A DNA stretch of 64,000 bases from Chryseosolibacter histidinae (GCF_018598225.1 NZ_JAHESF010000012.1:1-64000), one strand, 5' to 3'. Numbered from the stretch's first letter, positions 33,681 to 43,019 are shown. Notes: generated by a model not told the origin, from the sequence alone. Numbers and translations are program-made.

Positions 33681-34826
33681 ATGAAATTCGGAACCAAAGC
33701 AGTGCATGCAGGCGTAGCACCAGATCCTTCAACAGGAGCCATCATGACGCCTATTTTTCAAACTTCAACCTATGTTCAGGAGGCTCCGGCCAAACATAAA
33801 GGGTATGCTTACGCGCGGGGGGCAAACCCTACACGCAACACGCTGCAGCAAAGCCTGGCAGCACTGGAGAATGGAAAGTTCGCCATCTGCTTTTCGTCTG
33901 GCATGGGCGCCACCGATGCAGTGATCAAGTTGCTGAACCCTGGCGACGAAGTAATCACCAGCAACGATCTCTATGGCGGATCGTACCGGATGTTCAAACG
34001 CGTGTTTGAAAAGTACGGCATCAAATTCCATTTCACGGACCTCACCCATGCCGACAACGTCAAGCCGCTCATCAACAACAAAACCAAACTGTTCTGGCTG
34101 GAGACACCCACCAATCCGCTCATGAACATTGTCGATATCAAGGCCTTCACCGACATCGCCAAAAAGAACAACATCCTGGTAGCGGTAGATAACACTTTTG
34201 CATCGCCTTACCTTCAGAATCCCCTTGACCTGGGGGCAGACATTGTGATGCACTCTGTTACCAAATACCTGGGCGGACACTCTGATGTGATCATGGGAGC
34301 GCTTGTGCTGAATGATGAAAAGCTTTACCAGGAGCTGGCCTTCATTCAGAACTCGTGCGGTGCGGTTCCCGGTCCACAGGACTCGTTCCTTGTGCTGCGC
34401 GGTATCAAGACCCTTCATCTCCGCATGGAGCGCCACTGCATCAACGGTCGCAAGGTGGCTGAGTACCTGAAGAAACATCCGAAGGTGGGCAAGGTTTACT
34501 GGCCGGGATTCTCCGATCATCCCAACCACGAGATCGCCAAAAAACAAATGCGCGATTTCGGTGGAATGCTTTCGTTCACCCTTAAAGACGATAGCGTTGA
34601 AAAAGCAAATAAACTGATGGTAAGTGTTGAGCTGTTCTCGCTGGCAGAATCGCTGGGCGGTGTTGAATCGCTCATCAGCCACCCCGCATCAATGACCCAC
34701 GCCAGCATCCCCAAAGAAGAACGCATCAAGAGTGGTCTCGTAGACTCGCTGATCCGCCTGAGCATAGGCGTGGAAGATCATGAGGACCTGATCGCGGATT
34801 TAGAGCAGGCACTCGGGAAGGTTTAA
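33681..34826 (+). CDS. Trans-sulfuration PLP enzyme (cystathionine gamma-synthase/lyase family)
   Basis: A 381-residue Cys/Met-metabolism PLP enzyme. Seen are YAYARGANPTRNTLQQSLAALE, the phosphate-binding SSGMGATDA (~72-80), WLETPTNPLMNI, VAVDNTFASPY, and the Schiff-base Lys195 in HSVTKYLGGHSDV. The end has SLGGVESLISHPASMTHASIP and LIRLSIGVEDHEDLIADL. Family members make or cleave cystathionine (MetB, MetC, MccB); the sequence alone does not settle which, so I give no symbol. Cytoplasmic and probably monocistronic. It is followed 3 bp after its stop by a heptamer element that separates it from a convergent small gene. Confidence 0.92.
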   Translation: MKFGTKAVHAGVAPDPSTGAIMTPIFQTSTYVQEAPAKHKGYAYARGANPTRNTLQQSLAALENGKFAICFSSGMGATDAVIKLLNPGDEVITSNDLYGGSYRMFKRVFEKYGIKFHFTDLTHADNVKPLINNKTKLFWLETPTNPLMNIVDIKAFTDIAKKNNILVAVDNTFASPYLQNPLDLGADIVMHSVTKYLGGHSDVIMGALVLNDEKLYQELAFIQNSCGAVPGPQDSFLVLRGIKTLHLRMERHCINGRKVAEYLKKHPKVGKVYWPGFSDHPNHEIAKKQMRDFGGMLSFTLKDDSVEKANKLMVSVELFSLAESLGGVESLISHPASMTHASIPKEERIKSGLVDSLIRLSIGVEDHEDLIADLEQALGKV

Positions 34827-34829
34827 ATA

Positions 34830-34974
34830 GTTGCCGGTTGCCAGTTACCGGTTGCCAGTTTCGTGCGGTGTAAATTTCACCATCCGGTTTCTTCAGTGTG
34901 GACTGGAGAAACACTCTCCGTTCATTCCATGACACGCGTTTAAACCGGCAACCGGTAACTGGCAACTGGTAACC
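34830..34974. repeat. Two-armed heptamer element (GTTGCCR) between convergent genes
   Basis: Left arm 34830-34857 (GTTGCCG, GTTGCCA, GTTACCG, GTTGCCA); right arm 34943-34974 (AACCGGC, AACCGGT, AACTGGC, AACTGGT, then AACC). It starts 3 bp after one stop codon and ends 6 bp before the other. The core begins with a GTGCGGTGTAA segment also found in other elements. Confidence 0.9.
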
Positions 34975-34980
34975 AATGCG

Positions 34981-35307
34981 CTAGTTGGCGCGCGGCCGAT
35001 CCTGCCTGTCGTGCTTCTGGCGTGAGATGTCACGGCTGGCGCGGTTTTGTTTGCGTTGCAGCCTGGCACGTTCGCGGTCTGTTACCGTACCGTCTGCCTC
35101 GGCCCTGTGCTCTGTTCTGCGGATGTTACGTTGTTCAGCCCTGAGTTTTTTGGCTTCAGCACGCGTTACCTCGCCTGACGCCACGCCTTCGCGGATGCGG
35201 GCATTTTGATTTTGCTGGCGTGCATCCACCAGAGGCGTTTCCTGCGCATAGGCCACACCCGACCCGATCAGCACCAACAGTACCCCTAATACCATGATCG
35301 TTTTCAT
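34981..35307 (-). CDS. Small secreted highly charged protein
   Basis: A 108-residue protein: signal peptide (MVLGVLLVLIGSGVAYA, cleavage before QETP), then a mature part that is almost wholly charged and helical. About 30 residues are Arg or Lys (RADGTVTDRERARLQRKQNRASRDI). One acidic DGTVTDRE segment resembles a calcium-binding or EF-hand-like turn. No family recognised beyond periplasmic basic proteins found across Bacteroidota. Monocistronic. Confidence 0.75.
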   Translation of the reverse strand: MKTIMVLGVLLVLIGSGVAYAQETPLVDARQQNQNARIREGVASGEVTRAEAKKLRAEQRNIRRTEHRAEADGTVTDRERARLQRKQNRASRDISRQKHDRQDRPRAN

Positions 35308-35356
35308 AATTGTTCAGTTAGTTTTGTTGCCCCTTTGACAACAAAGAGAGGGGAAG

Positions 35357-35439
35357 GTTTAAAGTTTCAGGTTTAAAGTTGTGCTTCGAACGAAGGGTGA
35401 CCTCAACTTTAAACTTCTAACTTTAAACTTTAAACTTGT
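35357..35439. repeat. Two-armed heptamer element (GTTTAAA) that encodes the kinase C-terminus
   Basis: Left arm 35357-35384 (GTTTAAA, GTTTCAG, GTTTAAA, GTTGTGC); right arm 35405-35439 (AACTTTA, AACTTCT, AACTTTA, AACTTTA, AACTTGT), with a short 20-bp core. The stop codon (35430-35432) and last codons of the histidine kinase lie inside the right arm. Confidence 0.9.
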
Positions 35440-37520
35440 TGCTTCTCCTGCGGAAACCTCACAACGAACTCACTGCCGTTTTTGTGATCGGAGTGAAGCT
35501 CGATCTTGCCTTTGAGGCGGTCTACCAGTGTTTTTACGATGGCGAGGCCCAATCCATTGGAGCTTTCGCCTGCGGTGGGTCTGGCGCTGAGCTTTTTGAA
35601 TTTCTGAAAGAGCTGTTCCTTGTCTTGTGAGGTGAAGCCAGGCCCTTTGTCTTTGATGCGGATCCAGAACTCATGGTCTGTGCGGTCTGCGGAGATATCT
35701 ATGGTTGAGCTCTTCGGAGAGAATTTGATGGCGTTAGAAAGCAGGTTGTCAAAGATCCTGTCAAGGTAATCCTTATCGATGTGCACCTCTTCATTCTCTA
35801 CACGTGTGATGTTGAGATGGATCTTCTTGGCTTCAGCTTCGGGCGCAAATGCTTCTGTTCTTTCGAGCAGGAATTTGCTGATATCGAACGATGAATAATT
35901 AGGCTCTACGTTCTCCTCCAGCATGTGCACATCCAGCAGGTCGGTGATCAGGCCGAGGCCGGAGCGGGTGGCGGCTTTGACCATGGCCACATATTCAAGG
36001 TGTTCTTTGCTGAGCTGCCCGTCTGTCTCGAGCAGGTAAATGATGCCATCGATGCGGTTGAGTGGCGATTTAAGATCGTGCGCCACGATGCTCATCAGTG
36101 TATCTTTTTCGTGGTTGAGCTCCGAGAGCTGATGATTGCGTTTAGACAACTTTTCATTCTGGCGGATGATCTCCTCACGCTGCTGCTGGATCTCCACATT
36201 CTGCTGCAGAAGTTTTTCATTGATGGCCCTGCGCTTCTTTCCGTTCAGCCATTGCAGCACACCCAGCAGGCTTACGCCCACCACAATCACGGCAAGTGTT
36301 ATGTTCTGCAGTTTTTGTTGCTGGATAATGGCATCGTTCCGCGCCTGCCGGGCCTTCAGCAACTCGTTTTCCTGTTCCTTGCGGGCGATCTCGATCTCAA
36401 ACTGCATGCGCTCCACCTGCCGGGTAAGATCCAGGTCCTTGACAGAATCTTTCAAAAGCAGGTAAAGGTTCTGGTGCACCAGGCTTTCGCTCCTGTTGTG
36501 TTGCTTGTCCGAGATCTGCCATAGAAAATAGCTGGCATCCATTTTCGCGTTGAGGTCCTTGGTGCGGGTGGCGATGTCGAGCGACATGGAGAAATATTTC
36601 TTGGCACCATTGAGATCGTTTCGCTTGAGCAGTACCTGGCCCATGGTGCCATAGGCATTTGGCAGCATGCGGGTGTTGTTCTTGGCCTGGATCACCTTCA
36701 GTCCCTCTTTGCACATGGCCTCCGCTTCATTGAGCATGCCCGTGATCATGTATGATTTTGCCAGGAAGGTTTTGATCTCGGCCAGGTTGATCTCGTCGTT
36801 GATCACATGCCCAGTGGAATCGGCAAGTTTAAAGAAGCTGACGGATTTTTCAGGCTGGTTCGATTCCAGGTAATTTCGGCCCAGGTACACCATGGCCGAC
36901 ATGATATCGCGCGGATTGCCCAGTGATAGCCTGATCTGATAAGCCTTCAGGAAACTGTCTTCGGCTTTGGCGTAGTCGCGCTGGCTTTGATACAGGTTGC
37001 CGATGCTCTGATAGACATAGGCCAGTCCTGATGAATCGTTCAGCGCTGTGAAAAGCAGGCGCGCCTTTACAAAATAGTCATACGATCTTGAGAGCAGCCC
37101 CTGCTCGTAGAACAACCTGCCGATGTTGTTATTGGAGTGTGCAATCTGCAGGGAATCCTGTTGCAGAATGGAGAGATCCAGTGCACGGCTGTAGTATTCA
37201 AAAGCTTTGATCCGCTCCCCTTTGTAATTATAGGCCAGGCCCATGAAGTTGAGCGATTTTGCCAGCCCTTTGCTGAGGTTGAGGTCTTCGCCCAGGGCGT
37301 AGGCGCGGTTGCTGTAAAAGATGGTGCTGTCAGGGTTCGCGAACCGGTGTTCCCAGGCCAGGTCATTGAGCAGGTTGAAGCGCTCCGTTCCCGTTTTGCC
37401 CCGCAGCCGGTGCCTGAGGCTGTCGATCAGGTGAAGATTTTGTGCAAAGGAGACAAGTGGCAACAGCCAAAGAGAAACAATGATGCATGTCTGTCTTACG
37501 TTGGGCTTACCTCCGAGCAT
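35430..37520 (-). CDS. TPR-containing sensor histidine kinase
   Basis: A 696-residue kinase: N-terminal signal/anchor (TCIIVSLWLLPLVSFA), about eight TPRs (~30-350), a membrane helix (~405-425, LAVIVVGVSLLGVLQWL), a coiled coil (~430-470), HisKA with phospho-acceptor His481 in SIVAHDLKSPLNRI, and HATPase_c with N-box DNLLSNAIKFSP and G-boxes KDKGPGF and NGLGLAIVKTLV. The TPR part lies in the periplasm, the catalytic part in the cytoplasm. No response regulator is adjacent (orphan kinase). The end of the gene runs into a heptamer repeat. Confidence 0.93.
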   Translation of the reverse strand: MLGGKPNVRQTCIIVSLWLLPLVSFAQNLHLIDSLRHRLRGKTGTERFNLLNDLAWEHRFANPDSTIFYSNRAYALGEDLNLSKGLAKSLNFMGLAYNYKGERIKAFEYYSRALDLSILQQDSLQIAHSNNNIGRLFYEQGLLSRSYDYFVKARLLFTALNDSSGLAYVYQSIGNLYQSQRDYAKAEDSFLKAYQIRLSLGNPRDIMSAMVYLGRNYLESNQPEKSVSFFKLADSTGHVINDEINLAEIKTFLAKSYMITGMLNEAEAMCKEGLKVIQAKNNTRMLPNAYGTMGQVLLKRNDLNGAKKYFSMSLDIATRTKDLNAKMDASYFLWQISDKQHNRSESLVHQNLYLLLKDSVKDLDLTRQVERMQFEIEIARKEQENELLKARQARNDAIIQQQKLQNITLAVIVVGVSLLGVLQWLNGKKRRAINEKLLQQNVEIQQQREEIIRQNEKLSKRNHQLSELNHEKDTLMSIVAHDLKSPLNRIDGIIYLLETDGQLSKEHLEYVAMVKAATRSGLGLITDLLDVHMLEENVEPNYSSFDISKFLLERTEAFAPEAEAKKIHLNITRVENEEVHIDKDYLDRIFDNLLSNAIKFSPKSSTIDISADRTDHEFWIRIKDKGPGFTSQDKEQLFQKFKKLSARPTAGESSNGLGLAIVKTLVDRLKGKIELHSDHKNGSEFVVRFPQEKQQV

Positions 37521-37701
37521 TTAAGACAAAGTTAAACAATCATTCGAACAATGAATGCCGTCATAATGAATTTGTTAGCTGTGCAGGTGGTCAGTCCACT
37601 TCCTCAAAATTGATCGCGGCCATTAGGTCTCGTCAATAACCCTCAGGACGATGAAGTGATCACAATCTGAGGCCAATATCGGATGCCGAACACTACACGG
37701 C

Positions 37702-37729
37702 TGTGGTCTGTGGACTGTCGACCGTGGAC
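37702..37729. repeat. One-armed heptamer element (TGTGGAC)
   Basis: Four units (TGTGGTC, TGTGGAC, TGTCGAC, CGTGGAC) of the right-arm orientation. The sequence just before (ATATCGGATGCCGAACACTACACGG) resembles the 3' core of the element at 45232. No left arm is seen. It lies in the 355-bp divergent region 37521-37875, which otherwise holds no gene. Confidence 0.75.
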
Positions 37730-37875
37730 TAACTACATAACAATATCCGCCACATTTCAAAATACCCATAACTAAGGATTGACGGTTCGGGCCACGGCGC
37801 GCTATCATTACTCCATCAAAGCGCAACCCTAATCTCTTTGTAGCTATAAATTATCTAACCTCAAATTCTTACTTC

Positions 37876-39396
37876 ATGAAAAAACGTGTTCTATTCTTTG
37901 GCTTTTTAATGGTGGCCGGCTGTGTGTGTGCCTTGGCGCAGAACAAAACCATGGGCGTTGGCGTGGCTACACCCAATCCCAACGCTGTGCTGCATGTTGA
38001 GTCTCCTACAGGAAATCAGGGATTTATTTTACCCAGGCTTACTACCGCACAACGTACGGCGACCGGTTTTGTCAGTGTGCTCGGCCCCGCTGATAATGGT
38101 CTCCTGGTTTATGATACTGACCTCAGCACAGTTTTCACGTGGGATGGTTCCGCATGGAGTGGACCGGAACTCACCCTGCCTTATGCGGACACGGTGACCT
38201 CAGCATCTGACGGATCGGACCTCTTAAGGCTTGTATATGCAGGCTCCGGAGCAGGGAAAGTTAGCGTGGCACATTTCGAAAATGCGAACCCCAACAGCGG
38301 AAATACAGCGCTATGGGCGCAGACCAACAGCAACCAACCTTTGTCAGCAGCCATCTATGGATTGAACACCGGCACCGGCGATGCTGCAGGTGTATTCAGG
38401 ATCAATAACCCCGCCAGCAATTTTTCCGCGGCGTTTGCTGAGACCAACGGAAACGGGCCGGCATTTTCTGCAAGGCAGAACGGGAACGGCGGGGGAATCT
38501 ATGTGGTCAAGGATGGTGGCGGATCGCCCAACGTGGCCGCGGTTTTTTCGCGACACATTGGCCCTTCAGGATATGCAGGTATCTTCCAGAATGAGAATGC
38601 GGCTAACCCGAGAAGCGCATTGTTCGCAGAATCTGTAGGCTCCGGTGAATCCATCTGGGCACAGAAGTCCCTGCCCGAGAGCACGGGCATTGCCATCTTC
38701 GGAGATCACTTGGGCTCATCGGGTCAGGCGGGGCTCTTTACTATTGACAATGGTTCCAATCCTTCTCCCGCCCTCGAAGCGAAGACCAATGGTACCGGCA
38801 ATGCAGCAAGGTTTGAGATCAATAACGTGAACAGTGGCTCACCGGCGTTGTGGGTGCAGACCAACAGCAATCAACCTTTATCAACACCGATCTATGGCTT
38901 GAACACTGGCACGGGTGATCCCGCAGGTGTGTTCAGGGTGAACAATCCAGCCAGCGCCGTGTCAGCGCTTTATGGCGAGCACAATGGCAGCGGCCCGGCG
39001 ATCTTTGCTAACCAGATCGGAACAGGACGCGCAGGTCAGTTCCAGATCACAAATGCTTCAAGCACTGAGTCTGCATTGAGGGCTGTGACCACATCCGGTA
39101 CAGGGATAGGACTCAGCGTGGCAAACAACGGCAATGGCAATGCGCTCACGATCTCCAGCGGAAGTGTTAAGGTATCCACGAATGTGGTTACATCTACGTC
39201 CATCACTACGCGCGCAGCTGCATATCGTATCACTTCGGGAGGCACTGCATTTAGTTTTGGTTTCGGCCCAACTGACGGCGAAATGTTCATGGTATTCAAC
39301 GACACCGGGTCTACCATTACCGTAGAGGGGATATCCATCCTCAACGGTGAAGGGAAGATCCTCATCAACTTCGCAGGCACATTCAAGGGCCTCTAA
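37876..39396 (+). CDS. Secreted repeat protein, first gene of the second LRR cassette
   Basis: A 506-residue protein with a signal peptide (LFFGFLMVAGCVCALA) and the same N-module as 32364-33527 (ATPNPNAVLHVESPTGNQGF, LTTAQRT, DNGLLVYDTD). The body is built from ~35-residue repeats containing ALWAQTNSNQPLSAAIYGLN, GTGDAAGVFRINNPASN and NGNGPAF, found almost identically twice (near 150 and 325), plus related units. Such repeats suit a fibrous surface stalk. It is followed 10 bp later by the LRR-type T9SS protein and then a lipoprotein, so all three are probably co-transcribed. Confidence 0.85.
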   Translation: MKKRVLFFGFLMVAGCVCALAQNKTMGVGVATPNPNAVLHVESPTGNQGFILPRLTTAQRTATGFVSVLGPADNGLLVYDTDLSTVFTWDGSAWSGPELTLPYADTVTSASDGSDLLRLVYAGSGAGKVSVAHFENANPNSGNTALWAQTNSNQPLSAAIYGLNTGTGDAAGVFRINNPASNFSAAFAETNGNGPAFSARQNGNGGGIYVVKDGGGSPNVAAVFSRHIGPSGYAGIFQNENAANPRSALFAESVGSGESIWAQKSLPESTGIAIFGDHLGSSGQAGLFTIDNGSNPSPALEAKTNGTGNAARFEINNVNSGSPALWVQTNSNQPLSTPIYGLNTGTGDPAGVFRVNNPASAVSALYGEHNGSGPAIFANQIGTGRAGQFQITNASSTESALRAVTTSGTGIGLSVANNGNGNALTISSGSVKVSTNVVTSTSITTRAAAYRITSGGTAFSFGFGPTDGEMFMVFNDTGSTITVEGISILNGEGKILINFAGTFKGL

Positions 39397-39406
39397 AACC
39401 ACAGGC

Positions 39407-41800
39407 ATGATAAGATCTTTATTAATACTCATACTTCTGCTCGCAGGATTGAACGGCTACGCGCAGTTCATCACCAACAGTGGCATCCCGATCACCAACG
39501 GTGCCCTGGTCACAACGAACGGAAGCTGGACCAGCGATGCGGGAACAGTGATCGTGAACAATGGCGTGATCAGCACCACAGAGAGTTTTGTGAACAATGG
39601 TTCGCTTGATCCCGTCAGTACCGGCGGTTTTATTCTCCGGTTCGCTACCGATAAGAATTTTAATGCCGGTGGCTCTCGCATGGGGTTTCTCGTGAAAGAC
39701 GGCGCCGGTACCGCGCTCGTTAGCCGAACCATTTCTGTGCGCGACAGCCTCGTGCTAAAGAACGGACTGACCAGGCTGCTCAGCGCTACAGACACAGTAT
39801 TTGCCGGGCCCGGCGCGCGGGTGTCGTCTAACCCATCGTCATATGTGGAAGGCCTCGTAGCCAGGGCTGGCAATGGCGATCTCGTGTTTCCTGTGGGGCG
39901 AAATGGAATGTATCTTCCGTTGAAGCTTTACCGCATGCAGGCACAACGCGCTACCGTATCCCTCATCGATGCCCCTGCCGGTTATTCGGCAGGACCGGGA
40001 CTTGATTCGCTCATTAATTTCCCGTACGCATGGAAAGTGCACGAGAAGGCGAAGACCGATACGGCAGCTTACGTAGAGGTCAGCTATCCCAACACCCTTC
40101 CCATCGGCGCCAACCCTATTGTTGTGCGTGAGGTAGCAGGACTGAAATATGCGAGCATGGGTGCAAGGTTCACTTCCAATACCTCAGGCCGCGTTACCGT
40201 TCGCAGCTACTCAAAAAGACTCACCGGCATGTTTACCGTGGCCAATGGATTCAAGGTTGACCTCGTCACCGATTCCCTTGCGCTCGTAGCATTGTATCAA
40301 TCTACAGGTGGTCCTTCGTGGTCCTTGAAGAACAACTGGCTCACTGGCAAGATAGACACCTGGTCTGGTGTAACCGTCAACGGCCAGAGCATCACGGCCC
40401 TCAGTCTGCCTGCTAACAAGCTCACAGGCGCCATACCTGACGCGCTGGTGGATATCGATGCACTGCAAACCATTGATCTTTCCGGCAATAGTATTACAGC
40501 GATCCCTGATTTCACCCTCAATGATCAGATCAGCGCGCTCAATGTTTCTAACAACAAGTTGAGCTTTGCATCGCTCGAGCCCAATGCATCGGTGCCCGGA
40601 TTGAATTACAGTACCCAGGCTGCTCTTGGAACGGCTAGTGAGTCGCTGATCGCAGCAGGAGCGCCTGTACAGTTAACGGTGAACGCGGGTGGTAGCAAGA
40701 GTCAGTATCAGTGGAAGAGAAATGGCCAGGCCGTCGCCGGTGCAACTGCGCCTGTGTATGCCATCGCGTCCATCAGCAGGACGAATATGGGTGAGTATGT
40801 TGCTGAAGTCACCAACCCGTTGCTTCCCGGCCTTACGCTGAAGTCAGCACCGCAGCGTGCACTGGCCTACGCAAATGTCAGTGGCAAGCTGATGGTAGCG
40901 CAGAATGAAGCCGCCACGAAGGGATCGCTTACATTGTTCAGGGTCACGCCGGCGGCCTATGATACCATTGGCACGGTGCAGGTACAGGCAGACGGAAGCT
41001 ACACCTTCCAGAAAGTGGTGCTGGATGATTACCAGCTCCTGGGATTTGCCGATACGCTGGCTTATTCACGCGCATTGCCGACCTATTACAGGAACACCAT
41101 CTTCTGGGAAGAGGCGGACGTGGTACCGGTTGAAAACAATTTAAACGGTCTTACCATCGTCTCCGCCCTCAAGCCCGCGCCGGCGTCGGGTCGCGGCTCC
41201 ATCAGTGGATACCTCGAAGAGGATGATGGCAACGCAAGGCTGAGCGAAGCACAACGGGTAAAACGAATAGAAGGTGCTGGTGTTAGCGTACGGAGGGTAG
41301 AACGCACCGGCCGTGGTAAGGAAGAGATCCTTGTGCTGGTAGCCTACGTGTTCACCGATGAGAACGGCGAGTTTACATTGCCCAACCTGCCTCCGGCGGA
41401 GTATCGCCTCAACATCCAGTATCCCGGATATCCCATGGATGAAAGCTCGTTCATCACCATCCCGCTGGGCACTGCGCTGCAATCGCAGGTGAGCGTTGAA
41501 GCCGTGGTGCAAAATGGTAAGATCAATGTGCGCAAGCGTGTGATCACCGGCATCGCCGAGACTCGGCAATACGCACAGGTATATCCGAACCCGGCGGTAG
41601 ACTTCATCCATCTGAAGTTTGAAGGCGCCACAGACCGCCAGATCTCACTGGTCGATCTGAATGGCAGCGCGGTGGTCACAACAGCATCGCAGGATGCGGA
41701 AGCAGTGGTAGATGTGCGACGAGCGCATCCGGGTATCTATCTGCTTCTGGTGAAAGAGAAGGGCGTTGCTGTAAAGACTTTCAAGGTTAGCATTGAATAA
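39407..41800 (+). CDS. T9SS-secreted LRR/Ig-like surface protein, paralogue of 11418-16256
   Basis: A 797-residue protein from ATG 39407: signal peptide (LILILLLAGLNGYA), an NNG-strand beta-helix-like part (~25-280), one LRR block starting DSLALVALYQSTGGPSWSLK with WSGVTVNGQSIT and NKLTGAIP, an Ig-like module (QYQWKRNGQ), a carboxypeptidase-regulatory-like domain (ENGEFTLPNLPPAEYRLNIQ), and a T9SS type-A sorting domain (VYPNPAVDFIHLKFEG ... GIYLLLVKEKG). The last ~370 residues closely parallel those of the giant protein at 11418. The earlier reading start at 39347 overlaps the upstream gene and lacks a signal sequence. Confidence 0.92.
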   Translation: MIRSLLILILLLAGLNGYAQFITNSGIPITNGALVTTNGSWTSDAGTVIVNNGVISTTESFVNNGSLDPVSTGGFILRFATDKNFNAGGSRMGFLVKDGAGTALVSRTISVRDSLVLKNGLTRLLSATDTVFAGPGARVSSNPSSYVEGLVARAGNGDLVFPVGRNGMYLPLKLYRMQAQRATVSLIDAPAGYSAGPGLDSLINFPYAWKVHEKAKTDTAAYVEVSYPNTLPIGANPIVVREVAGLKYASMGARFTSNTSGRVTVRSYSKRLTGMFTVANGFKVDLVTDSLALVALYQSTGGPSWSLKNNWLTGKIDTWSGVTVNGQSITALSLPANKLTGAIPDALVDIDALQTIDLSGNSITAIPDFTLNDQISALNVSNNKLSFASLEPNASVPGLNYSTQAALGTASESLIAAGAPVQLTVNAGGSKSQYQWKRNGQAVAGATAPVYAIASISRTNMGEYVAEVTNPLLPGLTLKSAPQRALAYANVSGKLMVAQNEAATKGSLTLFRVTPAAYDTIGTVQVQADGSYTFQKVVLDDYQLLGFADTLAYSRALPTYYRNTIFWEEADVVPVENNLNGLTIVSALKPAPASGRGSISGYLEEDDGNARLSEAQRVKRIEGAGVSVRRVERTGRGKEEILVLVAYVFTDENGEFTLPNLPPAEYRLNIQYPGYPMDESSFITIPLGTALQSQVSVEAVVQNGKINVRKRVITGIAETRQYAQVYPNPAVDFIHLKFEGATDRQISLVDLNGSAVVTTASQDAEAVVDVRRAHPGIYLLLVKEKGVAVKTFKVSIE

Positions 41801-41852
41801 TATTGAACAAGGGGAAGTGGTGTTTCACTTCCCCGCTTTAAACACGTTTCGT

Positions 41853-42335
41853 ATGAACACAAATCCGATAAGAACACTGGTTGTCAGCATCCTGGTGATG
41901 ATGGCCGTCATCTGCCTCTCTGTTTCCCTGTGGGGCTGTAAAGACGATCCGAAGCCGCGTCAAACCGAAACACAAAGGGTCACCAAACTGCTCACTGCCA
42001 ACGGAGGTACGTGGTCGCCATCAGGCGCTGCTGCCATTACAGCCGATGGCATCGATGTAACGCAGGAGCTGTTTGCCGGTTTTTCAATAACTTTTTCGGA
42101 GAACACTTTCACTACCACGGGTACAAGCCCGGTGTGGTTGCGTCAGGATACCTGGAGCTTCAAGGATGAAACGGCAACCGTGATCGTACGCGGCCAGGAC
42201 AGCAAGGAGATTACCATTGTGTCGATATCAGATTCACAGCTGAAACTGACCATGACCTGGGACCAGACCACATACGAGGGCGGCAGGGCAAGATCGCTGG
42301 CAGGGAAATACGAGCTTGTGTTACGTAAAGGTTAA
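41853..42335 (+). CDS. Small lipoprotein, paralogue of 16471-16914
   Basis: A 160-residue lipoprotein from ATG 41853: hydrophobic VVSILVMMAVICLSVSLWGC gives a lipobox cysteine. Then follows a body nearly superimposable on the protein at 16471: WSPSGAAAITADGIDVTQELF, TTGTSPVWLRQDTWSFKDE, GQDSKEITI, MTWDQTTYEGGRARS. It is 52 bp downstream of the LRR T9SS gene, the same partnership but the opposite gene order compared with the 11-17 kb cassette. Function unknown; surface-protein assembly or anchoring is a guess. Confidence 0.87.
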   Translation: MNTNPIRTLVVSILVMMAVICLSVSLWGCKDDPKPRQTETQRVTKLLTANGGTWSPSGAAAITADGIDVTQELFAGFSITFSENTFTTTGTSPVWLRQDTWSFKDETATVIVRGQDSKEITIVSISDSQLKLTMTWDQTTYEGGRARSLAGKYELVLRKG

Positions 42336-42449
42336 TTTGCGAATTGCAGATTTTTAATCCCGCTGGCTTTCGGATCAGATTCCCTTCAATCGCATATCAA
42401 AATTTGAAATCGCAGATTGTCGTATATTGTGGGCTTAAATTCCCCAATT

Positions 42450-42896
42450 ATGAAAAAGATCACGACTGTTTTTTTACTGGTGCTGTTAGCAACGGGATTA
42501 TCCTATGGCCAGGACGATCCACAATACAAGGCTGCTTTGAAAAAGATGTTTGAAGTATCAGGAACGGAAGAGACTTATAAGGCTGCGTTGAAACAGGTTA
42601 TAGGAATGTTTAAACAGCAGAAGCCTAACGTACCGGAAGCAGTCTGGACTGATTTTGAAAAGGAATTCTCGAGCACGTCACTGAGCAGTCTTGTGGATAT
42701 GTTGTCTCCTGTTTACCAGAAATACATGACCAAAGATGACCTGCAGAAGATGACAGAGTTTTACCTGACGCCGGTGGGAAAAAAGTATGCTGCTAACACG
42801 CCGCTGATCATGCAGGAGTCGATGCAGGTAGGCCAGCAGTGGGGCATGAAGATCGGTCAGCAGTTTCAGGAGAAGCTGAAGGAGAAAGGATACTAA
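42450..42896 (+). CDS. DUF2059 family secreted protein
   Basis: A 148-residue protein: signal peptide (TVFLLVLLATGLSYG), then a helical domain with MFEVSGTEETYKAALKQVI, VWTDFEKEFSSTSLSSLVDMLSPVYQKYMTKDDLQKMTEFYLTPVGKKYA, the hallmark of DUF2059 (the segment with FYxTPxGxK). The function is unknown in the literature I know; members are periplasmic. The start ATG 42450 is fixed by the signal peptide. Ends 44 bp before a strong terminator. Confidence 0.9.
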   Translation: MKKITTVFLLVLLATGLSYGQDDPQYKAALKKMFEVSGTEETYKAALKQVIGMFKQQKPNVPEAVWTDFEKEFSSTSLSSLVDMLSPVYQKYMTKDDLQKMTEFYLTPVGKKYAANTPLIMQESMQVGQQWGMKIGQQFQEKLKEKGY

Positions 42897-42940
42897 TGAA
42901 CCGTACAGCGTTCCGGTCTGCAGATCGGTTGACGTTTTTT

Positions 42941-42976
42941 ACCGGCCCGTGTTGCTACGCGGGCCGGTTTTATTTT
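42941..42976 (+). terminator. Terminator of the DUF2059 gene
   Basis: Stem ACCGGCCCG with CGGGCCGGT around a 10-base loop, followed by TTTATTTT. Strong Rho-independent terminator; a T-run at 42935-42940 precedes the stem. Confidence 0.85.
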
Positions 42977-43019
42977 GAGCATTGTCAATTCCCACCAATC
43001 GAATAGAATAAGCTGTTGG

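Noticed and set aside
33765-34682. 305-codon open frame antisense to the trans-sulfuration gene
   Set aside because: It is a shadow of a highly conserved PLP enzyme on the plus strand, with no motif of its own.
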